In this document: in pieces, positions 1-6,431 of the stretch
Numbering within the stretch: position 1 is the first letter of the stretch
Layout of the letters: every line of letters starts with the position of its first letter
DNA from: an uncultured Lachnospiraceae bacterium
GTDB taxonomy: Bacteria; Bacillota; Clostridia; Lachnospirales; Lachnospiraceae
Direction: 5' to 3'
Length of the DNA stretch: 6,431 nucleotides
Assembly: GCA_905236925.1 (NCBI GenBank)
Contig: CAJOQS010000305.1
Span: 1 to 6,431 of the forward strand
Notes under the pieces: generated by a model
Databases searched by the model: none
Seen by the model: the letters and a program-made list of their open reading frames with translations, nothing else
What the model was told of the DNA's origin: nothing
Made by a program: the position numbers and the translations under genes

Positions 1-474
1 CCTACAGGAAGATTCGTCATCGGCGGACCTATGGGAGACTCGGGACTTACCGGCCGCAAGATCATCGTTGACACCTACGGCGGTATGGGACGTCACGGCG
101 GTGGTGCTTTCTCGGGAAAGGATCCCACAAAGGTTGACCGTTCGGCATGCTACGCTGCACGCTACGTTGCAAAGAACATCGTTGCGGCAGGCCTTGCCGA
201 TAAGTGCCAGATTCAGCTGAGCTACGCCATCGGTGTTGCACAGCCCACATCGATCAATATCGATACTTTCGGAACCGGCAAGCTCAGTGATACCAGACTT
301 CTGGAGATCATCCGCGAAAACTTCGATCTCCGTCCCGCCGGCATCATCAAGATGCTTGACCTTCGCCGTCCTATCTACAAGCAGACGGCTTCATACGGCC
401 ACTTTGGAAGAACAGACCTCGATCTTCCCTGGGAGAAGACGGATGTGGCTGACAAACTCAAGAAATACCTGTAA
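1..474 (+). CDS. metK: S-adenosylmethionine synthetase, C-terminal part (5' end outside window)
   Basis: This is the C-terminal 157 residues of methionine adenosyltransferase, a cytosolic enzyme that makes S-adenosylmethionine from ATP and methionine with release of phosphate and pyrophosphate. The frame is open from base 1, so the gene starts upstream; the ATG at 31 is internal. Family proteins are about 390-400 residues, so roughly the last 40 percent is visible. The reading begins PTGRFVIGGPMGDSGLTGRK, a highly conserved MetK stretch. The glycine-rich signature GGGAFSGKDPTKVDRS follows from visible residue 33 (base 97); this loop takes part in ATP/phosphate binding. The later SYAIGVAQPTSI and DLRPAGIIKMLDLRRPIY segments are also typical of the C-terminal domain. 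No frameshift is seen, and the stop TAA is at 472-474. A terminator follows seven bases later, so metK ends its transcript here. The assignment is essentially certain. Confidence 0.98.
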   Translation, partial: PTGRFVIGGPMGDSGLTGRKIIVDTYGGMGRHGGGAFSGKDPTKVDRSACYAARYVAKNIVAAGLADKCQIQLSYAIGVAQPTSINIDTFGTGKLSDTRLLEIIRENFDLRPAGIIKMLDLRRPIYKQTASYGHFGRTDLDLPWEKTDVADKLKKYL

Positions 475-480
475 TGATTC

Positions 481-517
481 AGGGTCCGTTGCGTTAATCA
501 CAATGGACCTTTTTCTT
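481..517 (+). terminator. Intrinsic terminator of metK
   Basis: A 9-bp stem pairs 483-491 (GGTCCGTTG) with 501-509 (CAATGGACC), with one G-U wobble and a 9-base loop. It can be extended outward by a G-U and an A-U pair. A T-run starts at 510 (TTTTT, then CTT). It begins 7 bases after the metK stop codon, where a rho-independent terminator is expected. Confidence 0.88.
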
Positions 518-542
518 AACCAAATCTTAATTCTTTCTAAAC

Positions 543-570
543 TTGCTTCTTAATCATGTAGTGATATACT
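543..570 (+). promoter_or_regulatory. Sigma-A-type promoter for the glycosyltransferase gene
   Basis: The -35 element is TTGCTT (543-548) and the -10 element is TATACT (565-570), separated by 16 bases. The -10 is preceded by TGA (562-564), giving an extended -10 motif (TGnTATACT). Transcription would start near 576-578, only about 15 bases before the start codon at 592 and just ahead of the Shine-Dalgarno sequence, so the leader is very short. The promoter sits downstream of the metK terminator, which supports an independent transcription unit. Confidence 0.7.
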
Positions 571-578
571 ATGTTGGC

Positions 579-583
579 GGAGG
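579..583 (+). promoter_or_regulatory. Ribosome-binding site that fixes the glycosyltransferase start at 592
   Basis: GGAGG lies 8 bases ahead of the ATG at 592. A longer in-frame reading from the ATG at 571 is possible. That ATG directly abuts the -10 element (565-570), would lie upstream of the predicted transcript start, and has no Shine-Dalgarno sequence. The ATG at 592 is also where family similarity begins (MKILITTD). Confidence 0.85.
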
Positions 584-591
584 TAGGGAAA

Positions 592-1752
592 ATGAAGATT
601 CTTATTACAACAGACTTATATAAACCGCTTATCAACGGAGTTGTGACTTCGGTCATGAACATTAAAAAGGGCCTTGAGGCGAGAGGACATGAGGTCAGGG
701 TACTGACCCTCGCTCAGGGTACCAGATCATATATTCAGGGCGATGTATATTACATTGGCTCCTTCAATACCGGATGGGTATACCCCGGAACCAGGTTCAG
801 GCTTACGATACCGCATGCGATCTATGAGGAGATAATAGACTGGAAGCCCGATATCGTTCACTCACAGTGCGAGTTCTCAACCTACGGCTGCGCCAAAAAG
901 ATCGCAAAGGCCTGCAAGTCACCGCTGGTTCACACCTATCACACTGTATACGAGGATTACACGCATTATTTCTGTCCTTCAAAGAAGCTCGGTACCATGC
1001 TCGTTGCGGATTTCTCCAGACATGTGCTGAAGTCCGCGGATGCGGTCATCGCTCCTTCGTGCAAGGTCGGAAGGCTGCTGGAGCGCTACGGCGTATCGGC
1101 ACCCGTATCAATTATTCCTTCTGGTATCGATCTGGTAAGGTATTCGCATAACCCTTCAAGGCGCTGGATAGGAGCGAAGCAGTCGGCTCTCGGGCTCGGA
1201 GACGAGGAACTCAGACTGATCTTTGTCGGAAGACTTGCAAAGGAAAAGAATGTTGACGAGCTTCTCGAGCTGTTCGAAAGATGCAGGGATCTGCCGGTTA
1301 AGATGGTTATAGTCGGCGACGGTCCCGTCAGGGAAAAGCTTGAGATGCACGCGAAGATGCTCGGTATCACCGACAAGGTCATCTTCACCGGAATGGTCAA
1401 CCCCGCGGAAGTCGGAGAGTACTATCACATAGGCGATGTTTTTGTAAATGCCTCCACAAGCGAGACACAGGGACTGACCTATGTTGAGGCAATGGCAGCG
1501 GGGCTCCCGATGCTATGCAAGAGGGATGAATGCCTTGAGGGAATAGTAAAGGATGGAGTTAACGGTTGGCAGTACGGCGATGATTCGGATTTCAGGGATC
1601 ACATCATTACACTTCTGGATAATCCGGAGCTGAGAAAGAATATGTCGGTCAATGCCTCACGCGAGGCACAGAGATTTTCAACCGCGGTTTTTGTACTGAA
1701 TGTTGAGAAGCTTTACATGGAAACCATTGAAAAAAGCAGGATCGCCGCTTAA
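592..1752 (+). CDS. Family 4 glycosyltransferase (GT-B fold), possibly a diacylglycerol glucosyltransferase
   Basis: A complete protein of 386 residues, the normal length for GT4 retaining glycosyltransferases, which move a sugar from a nucleotide-sugar donor to an acceptor at the cytoplasmic face of the membrane. The N-terminal acceptor domain opens with MKILITTDLYKPLINGVVTS, a beta strand and glycine loop typical of GT4, and carries HTYHTVYEDYTHYF at residues 114-127. That motif is characteristic, as I know the family, of the alpha-monoglucosyldiacylglycerol synthase group. The C-terminal donor domain has the phosphate-contacting FVGRLAKEKN (R214, K219), VIVGDGP, and the EX7E motif (E291 and E299) in SETQGLTYVEAMAAGLP. 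There is no signal peptide or transmembrane helix, as expected for a peripheral membrane enzyme. It has its own promoter and terminator and no clustered cell-envelope genes in view. The fold and class are secure; a glycolipid acceptor is inference, and another lipid or polysaccharide acceptor is possible. Confidence 0.93.
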   Translation: MKILITTDLYKPLINGVVTSVMNIKKGLEARGHEVRVLTLAQGTRSYIQGDVYYIGSFNTGWVYPGTRFRLTIPHAIYEEIIDWKPDIVHSQCEFSTYGCAKKIAKACKSPLVHTYHTVYEDYTHYFCPSKKLGTMLVADFSRHVLKSADAVIAPSCKVGRLLERYGVSAPVSIIPSGIDLVRYSHNPSRRWIGAKQSALGLGDEELRLIFVGRLAKEKNVDELLELFERCRDLPVKMVIVGDGPVREKLEMHAKMLGITDKVIFTGMVNPAEVGEYYHIGDVFVNASTSETQGLTYVEAMAAGLPMLCKRDECLEGIVKDGVNGWQYGDDSDFRDHIITLLDNPELRKNMSVNASREAQRFSTAVFVLNVEKLYMETIEKSRIAA

Positions 1753-1773
1753 GGCGGTCCGCTTTTCTTTTTT
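1736..1773 (+). terminator. Intrinsic terminator overlapping the end of the glycosyltransferase gene
   Basis: An 8-bp stem pairs 1739-1746 (GGATCGCC) with 1753-1760 (GGCGGTCC), with one T-G wobble and a 6-base loop, GCTTAA. Two further GC pairs (1736-1737 with 1761-1762) add to it across a bulged A. The following tract is TTTTCTTTTTT (1763-1773). The left arm lies in the last codons and the stop codon falls in the loop, so the terminator is built into the gene's end. An A-run upstream (1730-1735) could pair with the T-tract. Confidence 0.88.
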
Positions 1774-1774
1774 C

Positions 1775-1803
1775 TTGTCTTTTGTCCGATAGAGTCATAT
1801 AAT
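1775..1803 (+). promoter_or_regulatory. Near-consensus sigma-A promoter for the large signalling gene
   Basis: The -35 element is TTGTCT (1775-1780) and the -10 element is a perfect TATAAT (1798-1803), with the optimal 17-base spacer. Transcription should start near 1810, leaving a leader of about 39 bases before the ATG at 1849. The -35 begins two bases after the T-tract of the previous terminator, so the two units are packed with no spare sequence. Confidence 0.8.
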
Positions 1804-1822
1804 GATTGTGCAGAGGCTTTTG

Positions 1823-1848
1823 AAATGTAGTTTGGGGAGATTACATTT
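1823..1848 (+). promoter_or_regulatory. Leader hairpin carrying the ribosome-binding site in its loop
   Basis: The Shine-Dalgarno sequence GGGGAG (1834-1839) is 9 bases ahead of the ATG at 1849 and fixes that start. It is flanked by a perfect 7-base inverted repeat, AAATGTA (1823-1829) and TACATTT (1842-1848). This extends inward by a G-U and a T-A pair to a 9-bp stem with an 8-base loop, TTGGGGAG. The 3' arm ends exactly at the start codon. The stem is AT-rich and weak. It could influence translation or, as DNA, be an operator dyad about 13-39 bases past the transcript start. The ribosome-binding site is firm; the regulatory role is inference. Confidence 0.6.
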
Positions 1849-4800
1849 ATGTATCTATCGGATAATGTTGTTCTGTTTGATGATTACAGGGTTAACAGCG
1901 TTCTCAAACAAGACGATACTTTTACGACATATTTGGGTACACGGATATCTAACGGTGCCCCTGTCTATATAAGAATGCTCGATCAGAGCAGATATACCCG
2001 TTTCGATGTTGACAAGATCTGTTTCAGCAACGAGATTCCCACATTAAAGACTTTTGATCACAAGAATATACTGCGCCTTCTTGCCGCCGGTACCGTATCC
2101 AATACCGTGTGTGTTATTTACGAGTCCATGGAGCTTAAGGCCCTGGATAACTATCTCACGGACAGGCAGATACTCGATACACCTGTTGCCGTTGACTTTA
2201 TCCGTCAGCTTGCCGAGGCTATCAAATACTCACAGGAAAGAGGCATCATACATCGCAATATCAAGCCCGGAACGGTAGGAGTCTGCGAAGACGGCAAGAC
2301 TCTGAAACTGTTTGATTTTGCACTGTCCTATGTTACCGATTTCAGCGATATTCCGTCCAGCAGGGTTGACTCGGAATTCGGTTTTATGGCACCGGAAGTG
2401 GCCGGCCTCCTGAACCGTAAGACCGATTCCCGCTCGGATCTTTATTCGCTCGGTGTTCTGTTTTATCGTTTTGTTTCCGGAACATACCCTTTCCATGCCG
2501 GCTCGATCGACAGCATGGTTTATCAGCATGTCGCCGTTGTTCCGCGTGACCCTTCAAAGATCAATCCCTCCGTCCCCGCCGAATTATCGCGCATTATCCT
2601 TAAGCTTCTTGCGAAGGACCCTGACCAGCGCTACCAGTCCGCAAGCGATCTGATATTCGATCTCGATATGTTCTCTGCGGCGGAATCGAACGGCAGAAAG
2701 ATCGGCACGGGCGATGTGATCTCCAATCTCGACAATAACGCCAGGATATTCAGCTGCAAGCATGAGCTTGCGGGACTCCGTCAGTCCTATACTATGGCTT
2801 TCGAAGGCAAGGGCTCGTTCTGCCTTGTGACCGGTGCCAAGGGCTGCGGCAAGAGCGACCTTCTTTCTATCCTCGAGAATGAGCTCAAGGCGAGCAATAT
2901 CACCTATTACAGGGCTCACTATACTGTCCAGACGGTAGGAACCCCCTACTACGGTTTCCACGAAATACTCAAGAAATACATAGACGACTACAACGGAAGC
3001 TTCCGCAAGCGCAAGGGTGAGCGCAAGATACGCCTTTCTGCCGACGTGGTGCGCCACTCGGATCTCGTGATCAATATCTTCCCCGAGTCCGCGGATATCT
3101 TCTCCGACTATATCAAGGCAGGAGAGACCGGTGAATCTGCAAGGCTTGAGCCTTACAAGGAGTACCAGCGCTCTTTGAGCATCCTTGCGGAGTTCTTCCT
3201 TTCACTGACTCCCGGGAATCCCTATGTGCTCATCTTCGATGACATTCATTACATAGATGACGCAAGTATCATGCTCCTGACTGAAATGCTGAACGAAGCC
3301 TCCAATCATAAGGTTTTCGTTGTCTGCTCGTGCAGGAACGGTCTTCAGGACGGCAGTTCGCTGCTTTCATCTTTCATTGAAGCTTTCTCACCGGACCATC
3401 AGCCTCTGCTGGTCGATATGAAACCCTTTGGAAGAGAGCGTATGCTGGAATATGTCTGTGACCTTCTGCTGGTAAACCCCAACCAGTGTGAGGATCTCCT
3501 TGACTATCTTATGGAGATAACCGCGGGCAATCCCTATTTCGCTGCGAATGCAATCAGACAGCTTCTTGAGGACAGCATCATTTCCGTTAATGAGAACGGG
3601 CTTAATGTCGATCTGAACAGGCTCCGCGTTACGGCAGGCAAGAACGAGGACATCTTCAAGATCATCAACAGACGTATTGAGCGCCTCCCAGCGAAGGGTC
3701 TCGAGGTGCTTAAGCAGGCTGCGGTAATCGGTGATGCCTTTGACATCGGGCTTCTCGGAAAGGTTACGGGATTCTCTGCCAAAGAGCTTGAGAGCCTCAT
3801 CGAAAAAGCTCTTGAACTGCAGTTCATAAACTGCTCGTCCTCCGAAAACGGCTATGAGTTTGCGCACAGGGACATACACACATCCTTCCTTAAGATGAAC
3901 AGCGAGGAGGAGATGAAATCCATCCATCTCCGCATCGCAAAAGCCCTTGAGGAGCAGGAGGGGACGGCAGCAAGGGATGTCTACAGGCTGGTATATCACT
4001 ATACCGAAGCCGGGTCTGACGAGGATGTTTACCGCTATATCCTTGAAGCAGCCGCACTGGCAAAATATTCCTACGCCACCAATGAAGCTCTTGCCTACTA
4101 CGATCAGGCTCTCCGCCTGATATCGATCTATGGCAGGGAAGGCTCGGAGGACTGGTGCATCGTAATGGATTCACTGGTGGACCTCAATCTTGCCTTGGGC
4201 GACTCGATCCATGCGATAGAGCTGGCACAGGAGCTTTTAAAATATATACCCGATCAGCTTACTTCCGCGAAGCTCTATACAAGAGTCGGAACGGCATATT
4301 ACAGGCTCAGCGAATTCGAAAAGGCTGAGGAGCTGTATATCAAGGCCCTCCGCCGCATGGGAAAACGGTTCTCGAGGAGAACCTCTTCGTCACCGCTGAT
4401 TAACACGATCAGCTACGGTCTGACGAGGCTGGACAGCTGGAGTATTTCCCATAATCTGCGTGTGTCCGGAAAACGCCGCGACGAGGCTGCGACCCATCTT
4501 GTTGCCGCGGTTTACGAAGCCCTTTGCTGGTCCTATGCCTACAGTGATATCAATGCCTTCAAGGGCACCGTACTGAGCATGGTAAGATATGTCACCAGAG
4601 AGCTCGGAAATTCCCCGGAATACGGTCTTTCTCTGGCAGGAATGTCGGTTTACTACACTCTTGTAGGAAACGACAAGAAGGCCGACGAATGCCAGATCCT
4701 TGCTATGCAGCAGGCCCGCGACGTTAATGACGCATACAGCATCGCCAAGATATGTCTTCTTACAGGTATCGAGCATCAGTGGAGAAGTGATGCCTACAGG

Positions 4801-6431
4801 AGCATCAAGGCTCTCAAGGAGGCTGCCGAGCGTTTCTCGAACATCGGCGATATGTGGCAGTATAACAACTCCAATGTTTATCTGTGCAGAGCCTATATGC
4901 AGAGCGGTGAATATGACACCGCTATCGAGCTTGCTTCGAAATGTGAAAAGACATCCGAGCGCTTAAACGATGACTTCCTGCTGGCACTCTCGTATGCCAA
5001 CACAATAGCCTGTTACAACGAGAAGGGATCGTACGCGGAAGCGTCATCCTTCGTCGGAAAATGTGAAACTATAGCGGACAGGCTCAATAATGATTATATC
5101 TCCGTTGTTTTCTGCTATGAGGCAGGACGCCTCAAGCTCGAAGAGGAGAAGTTTGACGACGCCATAAGCTACTTCGAGCGCGGCCGCGCACTGATGGACG
5201 AGAATAAGGTCGTTTCAAGGTATTACATACCCCTTTATTCCTATCTCATCATCGCAATGGTGAAAAAGCTCGATAAGGAGCGCAACGATCTTGCGAGCCC
5301 CGAGGTTCTGAATCAGGCCGCTGCTATTGGTAACCTGATGAACAAGCTGGAATCCAAGAATCTCGGACGTCCCGGAAGCAGAGTTATCTTTTCGAGGGCG
5401 CAGGCGCTGTACGGTATCCTCACAGGACGCTACAAGATAGCTGAGAAGGCTTATGTAAACGGTAATTCCAATACATCAACAAGCCAGTATCATTACGAGA
5501 ACGCAATGATACATTATGAATACAGCCAGTACCTGCTCTCAAAGCACCGTATTGTCGAAGCCAGGTTCCATGTGTTCGAGGCGTACATGATATTCTCACA
5601 TATCGGATCGATGGTCCGTATGAAGGAATGTGAGCACATCATTTCGGAACGCTACAAGGATGCATTCAGCGAGAGCACACTCCTTTCGGGAGTTATGGAG
5701 CGCCATAACAAAATGAACTCCGACCGCAGGATCAACACCCTGCTCAGGCTCGGAGCGGTTCTTACCTCGACCCTGAATGATGTCGACCTTCAGCGTCAGC
5801 TCCTTCAGGAAGCCGTTGAACTGGTAGGTGCAGAAAGAGGTATCCTGTTCCTTTATCCAGAATCGGGCGAGAAGAAGCTGTATGTCGCTTCCGTATACAA
5901 CCTCGGAAGTTTCGACAGCAACACCTACGAATGGATGCTCGAAGAGGTAGTCAGAAGCAGAAAGCCCATTGTAATCAATGACCTGCAGTCGGACGAATAC
6001 AGAAAGCATTACCCTGTAATGGCACGCTACGGCATCAAATCCGTTATGGCGATGCCTATGATCCTCAGAGGCGATCTTTTCGGTATAATCTATCTTGACA
6101 GCCGTCTTGTACGCCAGATATTCTCGGAAGAGTATATCGAGGCCATGGATTTCATAGCAAAGCAGGGTGCTTCGCCAATCCAGAACGCACGTCTGTACAA
6201 GAGGGCCATAACCGATGGGCTTACGGGTGTATTCGGACGTTCGTATCTTGATAACCAGATCATCGATAAAACGGAAAGGTCTGACACCGAGCTTGCCGCT
6301 ATCATGATCGATGTGGACAACTTTAAACGCTGCAACGATACTTACGGACATCCCTTCGGCGACAAGGTTCTGAAAAACATCGCGAGCATTATGAAGAGAA
6401 TCGTCGGCGAACTTGGAATCGTCTGTCGATA
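1849..6431 (+). CDS. Giant multidomain signalling protein: (pseudo)kinase - AAA/STAND ATPase - TPR - GAF - GGDEF (3' end outside window)
   Basis: The frame is open for 1527 codons from an ATG with a strong Shine-Dalgarno sequence and has no stop before the window edge. Domains in order: (1) a Ser/Thr kinase fold, residues ~10-275, with HRNIKP (135-140), DFA (156-158), APE (181-183), SDLYSLG (D197) and the subdomain XI Arg in DPDQRY (R261); (2) an AAA_16/STAND-type ATPase, ~300-580, with Walker A GAKGCGKS (329-336), Walker B VLIFDD (460-465) and GNPYF (560-564), followed by a winged-helix-like segment, ~600-690, containing RIERLPAKGLEVLKQAAVIG; (3) TPR-like helical hairpins, ~700-1280, for example around 807-837 and 1005-1115; (4) a GAF domain, ~1300-1445, ending in the typical QNARLYKR; (5) a GGDEF diguanylate cyclase domain from DGLTG (1456) through IDVDNFKRCNDTYGH (1487-1501) and FGD (1503-1505). 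The window ends just before the GGDEF signature is expected. No signal peptide or membrane helix is seen, so it is probably cytosolic. The order resembles HstK-type kinase-ATPase-GAF-histidine-kinase proteins, with the histidine kinase replaced by a c-di-GMP-synthesising module. The kinase lacks key catalytic residues. Its ligand and target are unknown. Confidence 0.93.
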   Translation, partial: MYLSDNVVLFDDYRVNSVLKQDDTFTTYLGTRISNGAPVYIRMLDQSRYTRFDVDKICFSNEIPTLKTFDHKNILRLLAAGTVSNTVCVIYESMELKALDNYLTDRQILDTPVAVDFIRQLAEAIKYSQERGIIHRNIKPGTVGVCEDGKTLKLFDFALSYVTDFSDIPSSRVDSEFGFMAPEVAGLLNRKTDSRSDLYSLGVLFYRFVSGTYPFHAGSIDSMVYQHVAVVPRDPSKINPSVPAELSRIILKLLAKDPDQRYQSASDLIFDLDMFSAAESNGRKIGTGDVISNLDNNARIFSCKHELAGLRQSYTMAFEGKGSFCLVTGAKGCGKSDLLSILENELKASNITYYRAHYTVQTVGTPYYGFHEILKKYIDDYNGSFRKRKGERKIRLSADVVRHSDLVINIFPESADIFSDYIKAGETGESARLEPYKEYQRSLSILAEFFLSLTPGNPYVLIFDDIHYIDDASIMLLTEMLNEASNHKVFVVCSCRNGLQDGSSLLSSFIEAFSPDHQPLLVDMKPFGRERMLEYVCDLLLVNPNQCEDLLDYLMEITAGNPYFAANAIRQLLEDSIISVNENGLNVDLNRLRVTAGKNEDIFKIINRRIERLPAKGLEVLKQAAVIGDAFDIGLLGKVTGFSAKELESLIEKALELQFINCSSSENGYEFAHRDIHTSFLKMNSEEEMKSIHLRIAKALEEQEGTAARDVYRLVYHYTEAGSDEDVYRYILEAAALAKYSYATNEALAYYDQALRLISIYGREGSEDWCIVMDSLVDLNLALGDSIHAIELAQELLKYIPDQLTSAKLYTRVGTAYYRLSEFEKAEELYIKALRRMGKRFSRRTSSSPLINTISYGLTRLDSWSISHNLRVSGKRRDEAATHLVAAVYEALCWSYAYSDINAFKGTVLSMVRYVTRELGNSPEYGLSLAGMSVYYTLVGNDKKADECQILAMQQARDVNDAYSIAKICLLTGIEHQWRSDAYRSIKALKEAAERFSNIGDMWQYNNSNVYLCRAYMQSGEYDTAIELASKCEKTSERLNDDFLLALSYANTIACYNEKGSYAEASSFVGKCETIADRLNNDYISVVFCYEAGRLKLEEEKFDDAISYFERGRALMDENKVVSRYYIPLYSYLIIAMVKKLDKERNDLASPEVLNQAAAIGNLMNKLESKNLGRPGSRVIFSRAQALYGILTGRYKIAEKAYVNGNSNTSTSQYHYENAMIHYEYSQYLLSKHRIVEARFHVFEAYMIFSHIGSMVRMKECEHIISERYKDAFSESTLLSGVMERHNKMNSDRRINTLLRLGAVLTSTLNDVDLQRQLLQEAVELVGAERGILFLYPESGEKKLYVASVYNLGSFDSNTYEWMLEEVVRSRKPIVINDLQSDEYRKHYPVMARYGIKSVMAMPMILRGDLFGIIYLDSRLVRQIFSEEYIEAMDFIAKQGASPIQNARLYKRAITDGLTGVFGRSYLDNQIIDKTERSDTELAAIMIDVDNFKRCNDTYGHPFGDKVLKNIASIMKRIVGELGIVCR

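Noticed and set aside
233..553. Out-of-frame + strand open frame across the metK end
   Set aside because: It overlaps conserved MetK sequence in another frame and runs through the metK terminator. Its composition is Ser/Arg-rich and unlike a real protein.
557..572. Small dyad TAGT-GATAT-ACTA around the -10 element as an operator
   Set aside because: Only four bases per arm, and mostly explained by the -10 and extended -10 sequence. Not distinguishable from chance.
571..591. Longer start for the glycosyltransferase at the ATG at 571
   Set aside because: It touches the -10 element, precedes the likely transcript start and lacks a Shine-Dalgarno sequence. GGAGG at 579-583 serves the ATG at 592.
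2584..3057. Reverse-strand open frame (157 codons) opposite Walker A
   Set aside because: The + strand encodes a canonical P-loop here; the reverse reading has no motif or start signal.
3388..3999. Reverse-strand open frame (203 codons) opposite the ATPase and winged-helix region
   Set aside because: It is opposite the GNPYF and RIERLP motifs of the + strand protein, and its translation shows no recognisable domain. It is an antisense shadow.
4000..5700. Possible break or second gene start within the long helical region
   Set aside because: The frame stays open on every line, with TPR-like helical pairs throughout and no internal ribosome-binding site with a start that begins a new domain. 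It is one continuous protein.
5596..6351. Long reverse-strand open frame (251 codons) opposite the GAF/GGDEF region
   Set aside because: It lies entirely opposite clear GAF and GGDEF coding sequence, shows no family motifs and has no convincing ribosome-binding site. It is an antisense shadow.
1..6431. CRISPR arrays, tRNA/rRNA genes, insertion sequences or phage attachment sites
   Set aside because: No regularly spaced repeats, cloverleaf-like sequence, transposase motifs or terminal inverted repeats were seen on either strand.

Overview
The window looks like a chromosomal segment of an anaerobic Firmicute, most likely a clostridial or Lachnospiraceae-type organism. That is an inference from three things: roughly balanced base composition, Gram-positive-style strong Shine-Dalgarno sequences (GGAGG, GGGGAG) with sigma-A promoters, and protein families that are common there. 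There is no mobile element, CRISPR array, tRNA or rRNA. All three genes lie on the + strand, and each appears to be its own transcription unit.

Region 1 (1-517) holds the last 157 codons of metK (S-adenosylmethionine synthetase), closed by a good intrinsic terminator. Region 2 (543-1773) holds a complete family-4 glycosyltransferase of 386 residues. It resembles the diacylglycerol/glycolipid glucosyltransferase group, has its own extended -10 promoter, and ends in a terminator whose stem overlaps its last codons. Region 3 (1775-6431) begins with a near-consensus promoter placed directly against the preceding terminator tail, followed by a short leader in which the ribosome-binding site sits in the loop of a hairpin.

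Region 3 then contains one very large open gene that runs off the right edge: at least 1527 residues with no stop codon. Its domain order is a Ser/Thr protein kinase fold, an AAA/STAND-type ATPase with a winged-helix-like segment, a long TPR-like helical region, a GAF domain and a GGDEF diguanylate cyclase domain. The window stops immediately before the position where the GGDEF signature itself would fall.

The most notable point is that the kinase fold seems catalytically dead: glycine loop lost, VAIK Lys replaced by Arg, HRD replaced by HRN, catalytic-loop Asn replaced by Thr, DFG replaced by DFA. The ATPase P-loop and Walker B are intact. The protein therefore looks like a large ATP-dependent sensory scaffold feeding a cyclic-di-GMP output, with the kinase fold kept as a binding or regulatory module. 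The three genes have no evident shared pathway.
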